A stretch of 64,000 nt of DNA from Miscanthus floridulus (lineage: Eukaryota; Streptophyta; Magnoliopsida; Poales; Poaceae). The stretch covers positions 18,392,502 to 18,456,501 of the forward strand of contig NC_089591.1 of the NCBI RefSeq assembly GCF_019320115.1, in the 5' to 3' direction. Every line of letters begins with the position of its first letter. Within the stretch, counting starts at the first letter, position 1. Made by a program: the position numbers and the translations under genes. Below are positions 45,780-57,755 of this stretch, in pieces. A model generated the notes under the pieces. The model did not search any database. It was given only the letters and a program-made list of their open reading frames with translations, and was not told where the DNA came from.

Positions 45780-47772
45780 TGAGAAGGTGGATCAACAATG
45801 ACGATCTGATCGCATCCATCAATTAGGTTGGCCAAAACCTCACTGATTACCTCTCCATCATAGAATCGGCTTCGACCACTCTGGTTCAGCGCCGACCACC
45901 CTCCAATTCAGATCTATCAAAGGTTGATTAGGAAACTCTTGGGGCTATGGCCCTACCCTTTGGGCTCACCAGCGTCGCCGCCACCTATCAAGATGCCCTA
46001 AGGGGCAAATTCGTCGTCCTGGCGGGAGACATCTATCCTCTCACCGACTAGCTCCCACCGACTGTCAACATGCTACACATTGGATGACACCCCAAAGCAT
46101 CCCTCTAGACCATCCTAGAGGAAAACACAGACTCCAAGTCCTAGGGCTCTATGGAGACTATCGTCGAAACCACCATCGTTCAACCTCCTTTCCCACCCTT
46201 CCGAGGAGGTGGGATTTTTAACGTTAGCGTTGACAGCCCTCCATGGGATGGAGAAACCAATGAGGACTATGCCGCTCGTGTAAATAGGAATGCCAACCAT
46301 GCATAGTGTCAAGCAAATGAGGCCACCATTGTGCTAGCCGAAGCTGCTCACAACGAACAACTCAACTCGCATGGGAGGCCACGCCCACTCCAATGCAACC
46401 TCGATGATGAATTTGTCCATGTTGATGGCCACGATGTCTACAAGACCCTAAGCACCAACTTGGTCATGGCCGCCAATGCGCTCGCCTGGCTTGAGCAAAC
46501 ACCAGAGGTCTCCAAGGTCACCGCCATGCTCAAAGCAGCACACTGCCAGGTCAACAAGATCCGCCAAGATCAAAGACCTTCCTACTCGACGAGCTCAATT
46601 CACCGATCCACCATGCCAAGATCCAATCGCTACCCTAGCCAAAGTCATTTCGCCGACCAACACCGCGATGATGGACAACCCCTCTAGGGTAGAGCTCAGG
46701 GGAACCACATCAACTATCCTCGCCAACACGACCAAGAGTCAACCAAGATGTCTGTGTGCACATCAACAATCTCTAGGACGCACGATGTTGTATTGACGGG
46801 CGCCATTTCTCTTGCCATGAAGAAGAAGTACGCCGGCGTGAAGAATACAAATAAGAGTTAGGTAATCTAGACTCAGCCCTCTAGCCACTCAACGCCAGCA
46901 ACACCACAGATCATGATGGTGATGATCCCGAAGGGCCCCGAGCATTCACGAGGGCACTCCAAACACTCTAGTGGGCCCATGGTTTCAAAATCACCAGGGT
47001 CAAGCCCTACGAGGGATGGATGAACCCCACACAGTGGCTATAACCTTATGCCACTGCTGTGCGCACCACCAGAGGAGATTCTAGTGTCATGGCGAACTAT
47101 CTTCCCATCATCCTCACACCAACTACGTTGAACTAGTTCACAAGCCTCGTCCTGAACTCCATCAGATCCTAGGAAGGGCTGAAGAAGGTCTTCACTGACA
47201 ACTACATGGCTACGTGTACTCGGTCGGGCAACAAGCATGATCTGAATCGCATCTATTAGAAACTAGCCAAGCTCCTCCATAGCTACATTAGAGGCTTTTT
47301 CAAGATGAGGAATTCTATTCCCAACATCACGGAAGCTGAGGTCATCACCGACTTCGTCTGAGGTCTCCATCACTACGACCTCCGCTCCAAGTTCAATCGC
47401 AAGCCGCCAAAGGGGATTGGCAAGATGATTACGACCACCGATCAATATGCTGACATTGAAGAGGCCAAAGTGCACTTCAACAAGGATGCGGGCACTCACC
47501 ACCTAACTCACCGTAGTGACGAGCATCTCGGCAACCAACACCACAGCGACCACCGCTACGAAGACCACAGTCACCATCGGGACAGTGGTCGTGATCGGCC
47601 AGAAGGGTCCAAATCTGGTCAATATCGCCATCACCGACCAGACCACATCGTCGCTGCCATTGATGAACCTCGCACCAAGTGCAACTATGATGAGCAGTAC
47701 AAGAAGATCCTCAAAGGCCCGTGCCCCCTCCACAAGAATAGCAAGCACAAGATAAAGGACTGTCCCGGTTAG
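45780..47772 (+). pseudogene. gag of element B (broken)
   Basis: Coding traces start near 45780 with frequent TAG stops. Recognisable parts: NEDYAARVNRNANHA and the 46331-46687 block; then the capsid core at about 47030-47470 (YATAVR; SVMANYLPIILTPTTLN; LKKVFTDNYMATCTR; LLHSYIRGFFKMRNSIPNI), with Trp or Gln positions turned to stops. The end, 47425-47772, is open with a His/Asp-rich stretch and one damaged zinc knuckle (CPLHKNSKHKIKDC). The overall layout is that of grass Tat gag of around 600-700 residues. Confidence 0.75.
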
Positions 47773-48022
47773 CTAAGGAGTTCTAGGCAAAAAAGCTAGA
47801 CGACGACAATAATGACGAAGCCAGAGGCCACCAACCACTTGGAGACAACAACAATGCCTTCTAGGATCAAAACAAAGTGGTTGCCACTATCTTCAGGGGC
47901 CTCACCGCCACCGAGAGCAGAAGAGATCGGAAGCTCATCACTTGCTGGGTGCTCGCCATCAACGCAGAAGACGCCATTGCCAACCCCAGCTATCGCCCCC
48001 TGGTCCAAGGTCCCCATCATCT

Positions 48023-48695
48023 TCAGCAGGACCAACCAGTGGGTGGACATACCTTACATAGGGGGTTTCCCCCTCGTTCTTGATGCAACCGTCAGGAAAG
48101 TGCTTTTCAAGAAAGTACTCATCAACGGTGGAAGTGCTCTGAACCTCCTCTTCGCTGGAGCCCTAGAGGAGTTGGGCCTTGGAATAGGGGACCTCGCACC
48201 CTCCAACTCCTCCTTCTAGGGTGTGGTACCTGGCAGGGCATCCAAACCGCTTGGAGAGATCACCCTCCCAATATAGTTCAGCACGGCTAGCAACTACCGC
48301 GTCGAGCACATCAACTTCTACGTCATCGACTTCAACACTGCCTACCACGCTATACTTGGTCAGCCAGCTCTGGCAAGTTCATGGTCGTACTACACTATGC
48401 CTATCTGGTGTTGAAGATGCCTTCGCCTGCAAGAGTTCTGGCCCTACGGGCCAACCTCTCCATCACCTATGCCTCTGAGATAGAGAGTCTCACCCTCACC
48501 AAAGCCACTGACCTCTCCATTCAGATGGCTAGCGTGGTCACTGACGCCAAGACAGTGCCCACCAATGACCTAGACATCCTAGCGCTAGAGCCTCCATGTG
48601 CCTCCGCCAAGTCCAAGGAAATGAAGGAGGTCAGCCTTGGCCTCGATGACCCTACCAAGACCATGAAGATTAGGGCTCACCTCGACCCCAAATAG
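48023..48695 (+). pseudogene. Protease and linker of element B
   Basis: The frame with RTNQWVDIPYIGGFPLVLD leads to the active site VLINGGSALNLLFA at about 48120-48160. The usual VDGGS Asp is Asn. GLGIGDLAPSNSSF then stops at a TAG (48217). Later traces are VEHINFYVIDFNTAYHAILGQPAL at about 48300-48370, where frame shifts occur. The 48381-48695 block is the linker to RT. Confidence 0.7.
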
Positions 48696-48719
48696 GAAAG
48701 CGTGCTCATCTCCTTCCTA

Positions 48720-49612
48720 CGTGCCAACGCTGATGTGTTTGCTTGGAAACCTACAGCCATGCCAGGGGTACCATGGGAGAAGATTGAGCACTCCTAAAAT
48801 TGTCCTGCCCACCAAACCGATCAAGTAGAAACTCTGATGATTCGTGCCAGACAAGAAGGAGGCTATTAGGGTAGAAATAAAATGGCTCCTAGCTGCCGGA
48901 TTTATTAAAGAAGTGTATCATCCTGAGTGGTTGGCAAAACCTATCCTTGTTCAAAAAAGAATAAAGAATGGAGAATGTGTGTTGATTACGCTGATCTCAA
49001 CAAACACTGCCCTAAAGACCCCTTTGGTCTGCCTCAGATAGACGAGGTTGTAGACTCCACCACCAGCTGTGAACTACTCTCCTTCCTCGATTGTTACTAC
49101 GACTATCACTAGATATCCCTGAAAGAGGATGCCAGATCAAGACGTTGTTCATCATGCCTTTTGGTGCATATTGCTATACCACCATGTCGTTTGCACTCAA
49201 GAACGCTGGGGCGACCTACCAAAGGGCCATCCATATGTGCCTCGATCAATAGATAGGCCACAACATTGAAGCTTACATCGATGATGTGGTCATCAAGTCC
49301 AAGACCACCGACAATCTTATCACTAACCTCAAAGAAACATGCGCCAACCTAAAAAGATACAGATGGAAGTTGAACTCTTCAAAGTGCACCTTTGAAGTTC
49401 CATCCGGCATACTCCTAGGCTACATTGTCAGTGCCCTTAGCATCGAACCCAACCCCAACAAGGTCTTCGCCATCACCAATATGAAACGACCACCCTACGT
49501 AAAGGATATACAGAAGCTCATAGGCTGCATGGCTGCTCTCAGACGCTTTATATCATGCCTCGATGAAAAGGGACTACCATTCTTCAAACTCCTCAAGGCC
49601 TCTAAGCGCTTC
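48720..49612 (+). pseudogene. Reverse transcriptase of element B, part before the solo LTR
   Basis: RT N-terminus with NADVFAWKP (about 48727), then EIKWLLAAGFIKEVYHPEWLA at 48870 and, in another frame, EWRMCVDYADLNKHCPKDPFGLP and LLSFLDCYYDYH at about 49075-49110. FALKNAGATYQRAIH follows at about 49190, and the catalytic YIDDVVIKSKTT at about 49270. The thumb and connection to KGLPFFKLLKASKRF end at 49612, where the solo LTR interrupts it; the frame continues at 51553. Several single-base breaks occur. Confidence 0.85.
49608..49612. repeat. Target site duplication of solo LTR G, left
   Basis: GCTTC, repeated at 51548-51552. Confidence 0.9.
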
Positions 49613-50227
49613 TGAAAGCTCTAGTTTGGTTTTGGTGAATTGATGAAACCCTAAGTGCTAACCTAGTTCATCAAGTGATCATGAGATAGGTAGCACACTT
49701 CAAGTAGAGAAGCAAATGAAGATCATAACATGACAATGGTGATAGCATGGAGATGATCAAGGGCTTAAACTTGAAGAGAAGAAAGAGAAAAACAAAAAGC
49801 TCAAGGCAAAGGTATAAACCATAGGAGCTATTTTGTTTTGGTGATCAAGACACTTAGAGAGTGTGATCACATTTAGGTTTGATAGCCGTACTATTAAGAG
49901 GGGTGAAACTCGTATCAGAATGCGGTTATCAAAGTGCCACTAGATGCTCTAACTCATTGCATATGCATTTAGGATCTAGTGGAGTGCTAACACCCTTGAA
50001 AATATTTGTGAAAATATGCTAACACATGTGCACAAGGTGTTTGTAGGGTTGAGATGGGTTTGGGTCCCTCTCTCCCTCCCACCGAGCTTGCGAGGTGGGA
50101 TTCGGCGCTTTTGGAAAAATGAAATGTCTATTTTCTATTGCGCCGGATGCAAAATTCTTGGTGGTTGGCACATTGGAGCAAGGGTGAAGAAGTTAGAGTT
50201 GAAATGGAGTTGGTCGAAATGATGTTG

Positions 50228-50590
50228 GCGTCGGTCTACTGACCGGACGCTGGGTCACTCAGCGACTGGACGCTGAAAGGCTGCATCCGGTCGAGCTGTC
50301 AGATAGCACAGTAGGCTAGGGTTGAGCACCGGACGCTGGCTGCGTCCGGTCAAGGTGGACCGGACACGTCCGGTCAGAAAAACATGCCTCAGGGAGCTTA
50401 CTGGAAACGACCGGACGCTGGGGCTTCAGCGTCCGGTCAGTTTTGACCGGAGCGTCCGGTCAGCTTCGTAGCCGTTGGAATCTGACGAACTGTGTTCGAA
50501 GCTGGTGACGCGTGGCATCCATCGGGCGACCGGACGCTGAGGGCCAGCGTTCGGTCAGTTTGACCGGAGCGTCCGGTCAGAGCGCGTTTT
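50228..50590. repeat. Palindrome cluster in solo LTR G
   Basis: Repeated GACCGGACGCTG and its complement CAGCGTCCGGTC, with GACCGGAGCGTCCGGTCAG variants, at about 50241, 50326, 50408 and 50529. Paired arms can fold into hairpins. The cluster ends about 40 bp upstream of the TATA box. Confidence 0.8.
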
Positions 50591-50630
50591 GCCCAATGAA
50601 GGGGTATAACAGCTCTATTTGATGGGGGCT

Positions 50631-50640
50631 CTATTTATAG
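50631..50640 (+). promoter_or_regulatory. TATA box of solo LTR G
   Basis: CTATTTATAG, followed by CCCCATGGCCGGC. It is the only good core-promoter match in the LTR. Confidence 0.55.
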
Positions 50641-51547
50641 CCCCATGGCCGGCTATGGCTCATATCTCTTGCACATTTTCATTGACATAGCAACCTTGTG
50701 AGCCTAGCCAATGGACTCCCACTCATCTACATCATTGATTCATCATCATAGTGAGATTGGGAGTGATCCAAGTGCATTGCTTGAGTGATTGCATCTAGAG
50801 GCACTTAGTGATCGTGTTTCGCTGCGGATTTCGCTTGTTACTCTTGGTGGTTGCCACCACCTAGACGGCTTGGAGCAGCAAGGATCATTGAGCGGAGGTG
50901 GTGATTGTCTCCGGCTCCGATCGTGGTGATTGTGAGGGGTTCTTGACCTTTCCCCGGCGGAGCGCCAAAAGGTACTCTAGTGGATTGCTCGTGGCTTGTG
51001 TGATCCTCACCTTGTGTTGGTTGTGCGGCACCCTATTGAGGGTTTGGCGTGTGAAGCCAATTAGCGTGTGAACCTCCAAGTGAGTGAATCGCCACAACGA
51101 GGACTAGCTTGCCGGCAAGCAAGTGAACCTCGGTAAAAAATCATTGTCTTCATCATTGATTCCGAGGTGATTGGTCTTCATTGTTATTCATCTTTGTGAT
51201 TGATTGGTTCTTCATCTACACGGCGGTATAACTATCCTAACCACTCTCTTTACTTTACCACAAACTAGTTGACAAGCTCTTTAGTGTAGCTAGTTGTGAG
51301 AGCTTGCTTGCTTGGTTGGTGTGGCTCTTTAGTTAGCCTTTGAGAGCACACTAACATAGGGTAGTGTCATTGCTTTTGTGTGAATTGACACTATCTAAAC
51401 TAGAATTGTGGTAGGTTGCTTGCATTTTGAGTAGGCTAGCGCAACACTCGCTTCGCCTCATAATTGTCTAACCATTTGGTTAAGTGTTGTTGTAGAAATT
51501 TTTATTAGGCTATTCACCCCCCCCCCTCTAGCCATTAGGACCTTTCA

Positions 51548-51552
51548 GCTTC
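51548..51552. repeat. Target site duplication of solo LTR G, right
   Basis: GCTTC, identical to 49608-49612. Confidence 0.9.
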
Positions 51553-52544
51553 TCCTGGTCGAAGGATGTAGATATAGCTTCGAGCAGCTCAAGTTGTTTC
51601 TAACAAAGCCTCCGATCATGGTGGTGCCTCGACCAGACAAAACCCTACTAATCTACATCGCCGCCACTTCTCATATTGTTAGCACAGCTATCATCGTCGA
51701 GTGCGGGGAAGCCAGACAAGCCTACAAGGTACAACGTCCGGTCTACTTCATCAGTGAGGTCCTTAATGAGTCCAAAACTCATTATCCTCAAGTTTAGAAA
51801 CTATTATACGCCATTCAAATCACATCATGCAAGCTCCAACATTACTTCGAGTATTACAAGATCACCGTGGTCACCGAGTTCACTCTAGGGGACATCCTCT
51901 GTAACAAAGAGGCCAATGGTCGCATCATCAAGTGGGCTATTGAGCTCAACACTTACTCCATCGAATTCATAAGTAGGCCTACCATCTAGTCACAGGCGCT
52001 CGCTGACTTCGTTGCTACGTGGACTAAGATCCAAGAGCCCATCCCTGCTACTTGCCCCGAGCACTGGGTGACGTACTTTGACGGTGCCCTCAACATTAAT
52101 GGTGCTGGTGCTGGCATTTTATTCATTATGCCAACCAAGGAAAAGCTCTGATACATTTTCTGAATTCATTTTCCAGCCTCCAACAACGCCGCTGAATATG
52201 AAGCGTGTCTCCACAGACTCTATGTAGTCGTTGAGCTCGGCATCAAACGCCTCATGGTATATGGAGACTCCACGCTGGTCATCAACCAGCTCAACAAAGA
52301 TTGGTCCTATTCTAGTGAGAAGATGGATGCATATTGCGTCAAAATCATGAAACTCAAGGGGAAGTTCTATGGTCTTGAGTACCACCACGTGGTACGAGAT
52401 CAAAATCAGCTCGCCGACCACCTATCTAAGATAGGATCTTCTCACGCCATGATTCCACCTAGGGTCTTCATTCAAGACCTCTTTACACCATCCATTAAGA
52501 AAGAGAAAGAAGTTCAAGAAGTCACCCCCCCACCAAGCAGCTAG
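51553..52544 (+). pseudogene. Two RNase H domains of element B
   Basis: The first, RT-linked RNase H has TKPPIMVVPRPDKTLLIYIAATSH (here YIAAT where relatives often have an Asp) and RPVYFISEVLNESKTHYPQV at 51594-51797, then TVVTEF, NGRIIKWAIEL. The second, Tat-type RNase H begins YFDGALNINGAGAGI at about 52075 (first Asp), NNAAEYEACLHRL (Glu) at about 52185, and VYGDSTLVINQL (Asp) at 52255, then VVRDQNQLADHLSKIGS. The linker to integrase follows to 52544. Stops lie between 51798 and 52254. Confidence 0.85.
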
Positions 52545-52638
52545 TACTTACAGTACCTTCACCGACCGTCGATTGGAGGGAACGGCTCATCAAGTACCTC
52601 ACCAGCGCCGACATACCAGCCGACAAGACCGAAACTGA

Positions 52639-53810
52639 ATGCCTAATCCATCACAGCAAGCATTACATGCTGGTAGATGGGAACTTGATGAGGAAAAGTG
52701 TCAAGGATGGGATACTACAGAAATGCATCACCTAAGAAGTAGTGAAACTACTTCTCAAAATTCACTCTGGTTCCTATGGCAATCACGCAGTCTTGAGAAA
52801 CCTAGTCGGCAAAGCTTTTCGAGCTAGTTTTTATTGGCCCATGGCCATCGCCAATGCAGAAGACCTTGTTCGATGTTATGAAGGATGTCAATTTTTTGCC
52901 AAGCAAATACATGTGCTGGCGCAGGAATTGCAGACCATCCTACCTTCTTGGCCTTTTGCATGCTAGGGACTAGACATGATCGGACCTTTCAGGCCAGCGC
53001 AGGTGGTTTCTGGTACATGTATGTCGCCATTAACAAGTTCTCCAAGTGGATCGAATACAAACCGCTTATTTCGTCTACTACAAAGATGGCAGTCGAGCTC
53101 TTCAAAGATATCATTCATAGATTTGGTCTCCCAAATAGCATTATCACCGACCTTAGAACTACATTCACTGGTCATCATTTTTGGGACTTCTACAAAGATC
53201 GATGCATCTCCATCAAAATACGTCTTTGTTGCCCATCCTAGAGCCAATGGCCAGGTCGAACGAGCAAATGGCATGATCCTCGATGCCCTCAAAAAGAGGC
53301 TATATCAGAAAGAGGAAAAGCATCCGGGTATATGGCTCAAAGAGCTCCTAGCTGTGGTCTGGGGACTGCGCACTCAAGCTAGTCGCAGCACCGATGTGTC
53401 TCCATACTTCTTGGTCTATGACTTAGAAGCCATACTTCCAGCGGACATTGCCTTCCGAGCACCTAGGGTGGAACATTGTAATGAAGAGCAAACTCCAGCT
53501 GTTCAGATAGAGGACATCGACAGGGCCAAAGAAGAATGCTTGATCACTTGCATCCGCACAGCCAAATACCTAGAAGGCTTGTGAAGATACTACAATTGCA
53601 ATATCAAAGGTCATTCATTTGCTGTCGGTGACCTCGCTCTCCGTAGAAAATAGAAAACAGAAGGGATGCACAAGCTCTACTCCCCCTAGAAAAGGCCTTA
53701 CATGGTCAAAGAGGTTACTTGACCAGGGTCTTACCGGCTATGCGACCTAGACGGAATTGATGTCCCCAACTCATGGCATATCGAGCACCTTATACATTTC
53801 TATCCTTGAA
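52639..53810 (+). pseudogene. Integrase of element B (broken)
   Basis: The H2C2 zinc region (HSGSYGNHA ... CYEGCQFF) is at 52766-52910. The catalytic core from about 53020 reads VAINKFSKWIE, where the first catalytic Asp (VAIDKF in relatives) is Asn; then IITDLRTTFTG (second Asp) and, after a frameshift near 53220, ANGQVERANGMIL (Glu). The C-terminal part is WGLRTQASRSTDVSPYFLVYDLEAILPAD, a coiled end, and, with stops, SFAVGDLALRRK and NSWHIEHLIHFYP to 53810. No chromodomain. Confidence 0.85.
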
Positions 53811-54443
53811 ATGCTCTAGATATGTAGTCTCCACTCCATAATGAATGAAGTTTTTGTTGCCATAATTTGTCTCCATTATTTCTCCACTATGGTTTAATCT
53901 CCATTTGCGGTCGCCAGCTCTAAGCTACTCCCTAACAAACTCCGGTTTAAACTCCAATACGTGATCTCCATAAATACTCCGCCATGTTTCTCCATATTAA
54001 AATATCTCTAAGATATTTCGCCAACCATCAAGCAGCATTCATTCTGCTCTGTGTTCTTTGGAGAAAACCTAGTCTCCGATCTCTCCCTACACATGCTACG
54101 GGCTCCGCGCTCTGCATTATGGGTGGTCGGCTACGGTTCCTCGGTCATGCCTGTTCCTCCTACACGTGCACGGTCTCCACGCTTGACGTTATGGAATATA
54201 GGCTAGCCAAGGCCAAGAGCCCAGTAATGAACTAACTAATAGGACGCTACTTATACCATGTATAATTGTGTTGGCGTTAACACTACATCAATTTTTCACC
54301 AAAATACTAGCAAACTGCATAAACATGCACATGTCACTTTACAACATTTATACACATGCATAAGTGTTTGCCTATGCCCTCATGCATCTAACTATCCTCT
54401 CTAGCTGTTGCATACAGATTACACTCTGAACAGATCATTGGGC
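53811..54443 (+). other. Non-coding 3' region of element B
   Basis: Between integrase and the 3' end of the antisense gene. AT-rich, with ATGAATGAAG near 53840. No domain is seen. Confidence 0.5.
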
Positions 54444-57400
54444 TTAGCCATCACCATCCACCTCGCTGAATAGGTCAACGTCACCGGCTAGCTTCTTCGC
54501 CGCGTCCTTCAGCTACTCCTATCTCGTCGCACCCGTCCCTCTAGCAAATCCAGCCCCTATCACTTGAAGGTTGATCATAGGGCAGTGGGACAGAACCACT
54601 GCCAGGGCATGCGTCGTGATGGAGATAGTGGCATCATGGTTAAAGCTTTTGAAGTTCTCCCACGCCGCCTTGCACCTGTCAATGATGGTGTTCGGATGAG
54701 GTGACCTCTCGTTGGGTTGAGGAGCTGCCTCCATGTCAATGCAGTCAATCACTGGCCTGACTCTAGCCACCAGGGCATCGAGCTTTCTCCTCTAGGTTTG
54801 TGCCTCTAGCTCTATCATGTCGAACTACACCCTAGTCCTTTGGTGGTATTCTGCAAGCACCAAAGGGATCCGTCAAACAAAGAAGTCACTTTAGCAATAA
54901 CTCCAACCATGAACTACTCACCTTTTAGCTCCACGGCTAGTTTCTCTGCTCACCTAGATGCATTCCCCTTCTCCTCCTTGAGCTAACTGATGACCTGATG
55001 CAACTGGCCGAGCTCCGCATCTTGCTCTACAAAAGTGATGATCATCAGCAACATTAAAGCTATTTGGCAATACAAAACAAGTTCACCAATCTGTAGTACC
55101 TTTTTTCTGCTCAGAGACACTTCTCAGCTGCTCGAAGCTATGCTCTAGCTGCTCAGAGTTACACCTCAACTACTCAGACATGGTCACCAGCTGCTCAGAT
55201 AAAGCCCCCTTCTGGTACTCTAGGTCCCTCGTGTTGGATTTGGCAAGGTCTCGTTCGTGCTGGGCCCTCTGGATGTTTTTCTCCATCAGTGCCATAGCCT
55301 CCTTTAGCTTCGCATTCTCTTTAGTGAGGGGCTCCATCCTCTTGATCAAATGTTGTCGTTGTTCGGTAGTTCATGCTATGCCCTGCAACAACATCAAGAT
55401 TATAAAGAACCCTATTCTCCAATGCCAAAGACAAACACGACCAACACAATACTAACCATGACTTGCTTCATGGCTGTGGAAAGGGTGGACTCTAGCCTCC
55501 TCACCTCCCTAGTGGTGTCCTCCTCTTCCCTGACCACCACTTCATCCCCCCGCTTGTGGAGGATCCAGATGGCTTGAGGTCATGATTCCTCACGCTCAAT
55601 CTCCTCCACCTCGTCCTCTTCCTCCATAGCTGGTGGCACCACCTAGGAGCTCGATGGCCACACAGTGTGTCCGACCATGCCCTCAGACGTCTCAGGGAGT
55701 GCCGCCTGCTCCTTCAACACCACCGGCCTCTTCACCCTAGACTCTAGCGCGGTGTCGATAGCTCTAGCCTTTGCCTTTAAAGACCCGGCGTCTCTCGCTG
55801 CTGCTCCTGGCATCACCGTTGACTCATCTGCCATTGTCGCTAACTGTTCTTCGCCGCTAATTTCACCAGCAGCGGTGGTTGACTCCTCCACAGACCGTGG
55901 AGCACTTGGGGACTTCGGGACAGAGCCTGCCCGCATGGTCTCCACACTAGGATCAGCCCCCAGTGGCTTGCCAGTCTAGCTAGGAGGGTTCAGATCCTCC
56001 GCACACCCTAATCTGCATCAGATCAGCTTGTCAATCGCCATAACTAAAAAGATCAGATAGCACATGATTCCAAGGCAAGGATACTTACACGGCGGCTTCC
56101 TGGTAGGCAGTTCTGAATTGGCATTGCCTCCTTGAGCACCCAGGCATGGCTTTGGGGTCCACCCGTGTGCCCTAGGCTAGAGGTCTTGTGGCCCCCGCCG
56201 TCGGCCTCTCCTTCGCCTGCTGCTTGGGGACTCCCTCCCCTCCCTTCGACTACAGCTCCGTGCATATGTGGTGCGGTGGTGCCTTAGTGCTCAGAGGAGG
56301 AGCTACTAGAGTCCCATCATCATCCAACCACTTAGACATCATCGCACTCTGCGTCTGAGTGGTCTGATTGCCACCAAGCGAGATGTCGCCTAGCTTGCGG
56401 GGAGCTACACCCATTGTTTTCCTCCTCTTTTAGGCTGGCTCATCTATCACTGCCCTTTCCCCATGGACCTTCTCCAACATCGATGGGGGACTCTCCGTTC
56501 GACCAGCACCTTGGGCTTTGGACTCTGACGAGGCACTAGCAGCACCTTCCTCCAGCTGAGTGGTTGGCCAGGCATCCACTACCTTTGCCTAATCGCTCCT
56601 TGGCATGCCCAAGAAGTATGTTGCTCGTTCCTGCAAATGAATTTTTCCACAAGTGAATTAGTTCACTGCTCGGCATCGGTACAGGATCAAAAGCATCAGG
56701 AACAATAGCTGAGATTTTTACCTGAGGAGGGGGTTTGTGCAGTTGAACGCTCTTATCTGCCCTAGCACGCTGAATGGTGCATTTGCAGCAAATAGTTTAG
56801 CTGCTCAGCGTATTACATCCTCCATCAACAGCCTCTCCATCCTCTCCTGGGTGCCATTAGTGTCTCCCTTGAAGTCAAAGCCCGCGTGGGCCCTCTCCTT
56901 ATAGGGCTGGATACGGCCCACTATGAAGCTCACCGCCACCAGTAAGCCGTTCATCTTCATGCCCTTTATTAGACCAAGGAGCTCCCTCACCTTATCCATA
57001 TCACCATTGCTTAGCTTTTCTGACCAGCTCTTCTGGTTCTCCGGAATGTGGTAGATATCACAGCGGATGGTAGGATGATTTTGCTTCATGTAGAACCACC
57101 AGGCCTTCCACCCCTTCAGCAAGGTGTTCAGCAGCATAGTGATGTACTCGCTCGCCATCTCATTGTGAAGTTGCAGATACATGCCACCGACCACTCTAGA
57201 ACCACCGCCGCCCTTCTTCTTCAGCCAGAATAGGTGTCGGAAGAGGTTGAAGTGGGGAAGAATTCCAAGAAATGCCTCATAGAAGTGGATGAAAATGGAG
57301 ATGTGCAAGATGGTATTGGGATGTAGATTGCACAGACTCACTCCCCAGAACTCCAATAGATCCCGCAAGAAAGGATGAACAAGAACTCCTAATCCACACC

Positions 57401-57614
57401 AGAAGTAATCTTCAAAAACTACAACTTCGTTGGTGTGCGGCATTGGGTAGGGCTCACCGTTGGCCAGACGCCATCTGGCAGTGACTTGCTCAGGGAGAAC
57501 GCCCACCGCCACCATCTCATTGAGCATTGTCTCCCCTATGAGGGATGGTACCCACTCCTAGTCATGACTCATCCCGACGGCCGCCTTCTTTAGGTTACCA
57601 ACTCCCCTCTTCGG
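54444..57614 (-). pseudogene. Antisense multi-exon gene of element B (gypsy-type transposon ORF family)
   Basis: It runs opposite to gag-pol. Exon 1 (from about 57614, or ATG 57572, to 56722) encodes the conserved domain of the 'putative gypsy type transposon' family (PF04195, Transposase_28): EVVVFEDYFWCGLGV, NTILHISIFIHFYEAFLGI, HFNLFRHLFWLK. The donor is CTCAG|GTAAAA. Exon 2 (56630-56089) begins after TTTGCAG and ends at a consensus GTAAGT donor. Later exons (within 56008-54444) hold an Ala/Ser/Glu-rich part, coiled-coil text (LTKENAKLKEAMALMEKNIQ), and end with KKLAGDVDLFSEVDGDG and TAA at 54444. A TAG at the fifth codon after ATG 57572, a TGA at 56805 and a frameshift before the first donor disable it. 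Antisense ORFs of this family are known in Tat elements; function is unknown. Confidence 0.7.
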
Positions 57615-57744
57615 TGCCACCTCTCAGATCTGGTTTGGGGTTGGCGGTGGAATCACGTGTGAATGTGAATCAAGAAGCGCGAGGGCTAAGGAGGAAGACA
57701 AAGTGGAAAAGTGGCAAAGGTGGGACCGCGGAGTGCGGCGGCGT

Positions 57745-57755
57745 AGTTATAAAGC
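57745..57755 (-). promoter_or_regulatory. TATA box of the antisense gene of element B
   Basis: The minus strand reads GGCTTTATAAC, about 140 bp before the likely translation start and followed by a pyrimidine-rich leader. Confidence 0.55.

Larger units (their letters stand above)
49613..51547 (+). mobile_element. Element G: solo LTR, probably Ty1/copia (Sirevirus-like)
   Basis: A 1935-bp LTR with inverted ends TGAAAG...CTTTCA and a perfect 5-bp duplication GCTTC. It carries no primer site, polypurine tract or coding domain, so it is the product of LTR-LTR recombination. A TATA box (CTATTTATAG, 50631-50640) fixes plus orientation. A cluster of CCGGACGCTG palindromes lies just upstream. TTTGGTGAATTGATGAAACC near the start and the C-run near the end (51520-51531) are reminiscent of Sirevirus LTRs. 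The superfamily is inferred. Confidence 0.85.

Noticed and set aside
51520..51531. C-run near the end of solo LTR G as a polypurine tract (minus)
   Set aside because: It lies inside the LTR, 16 bp from its end, and the TATA box shows plus orientation.
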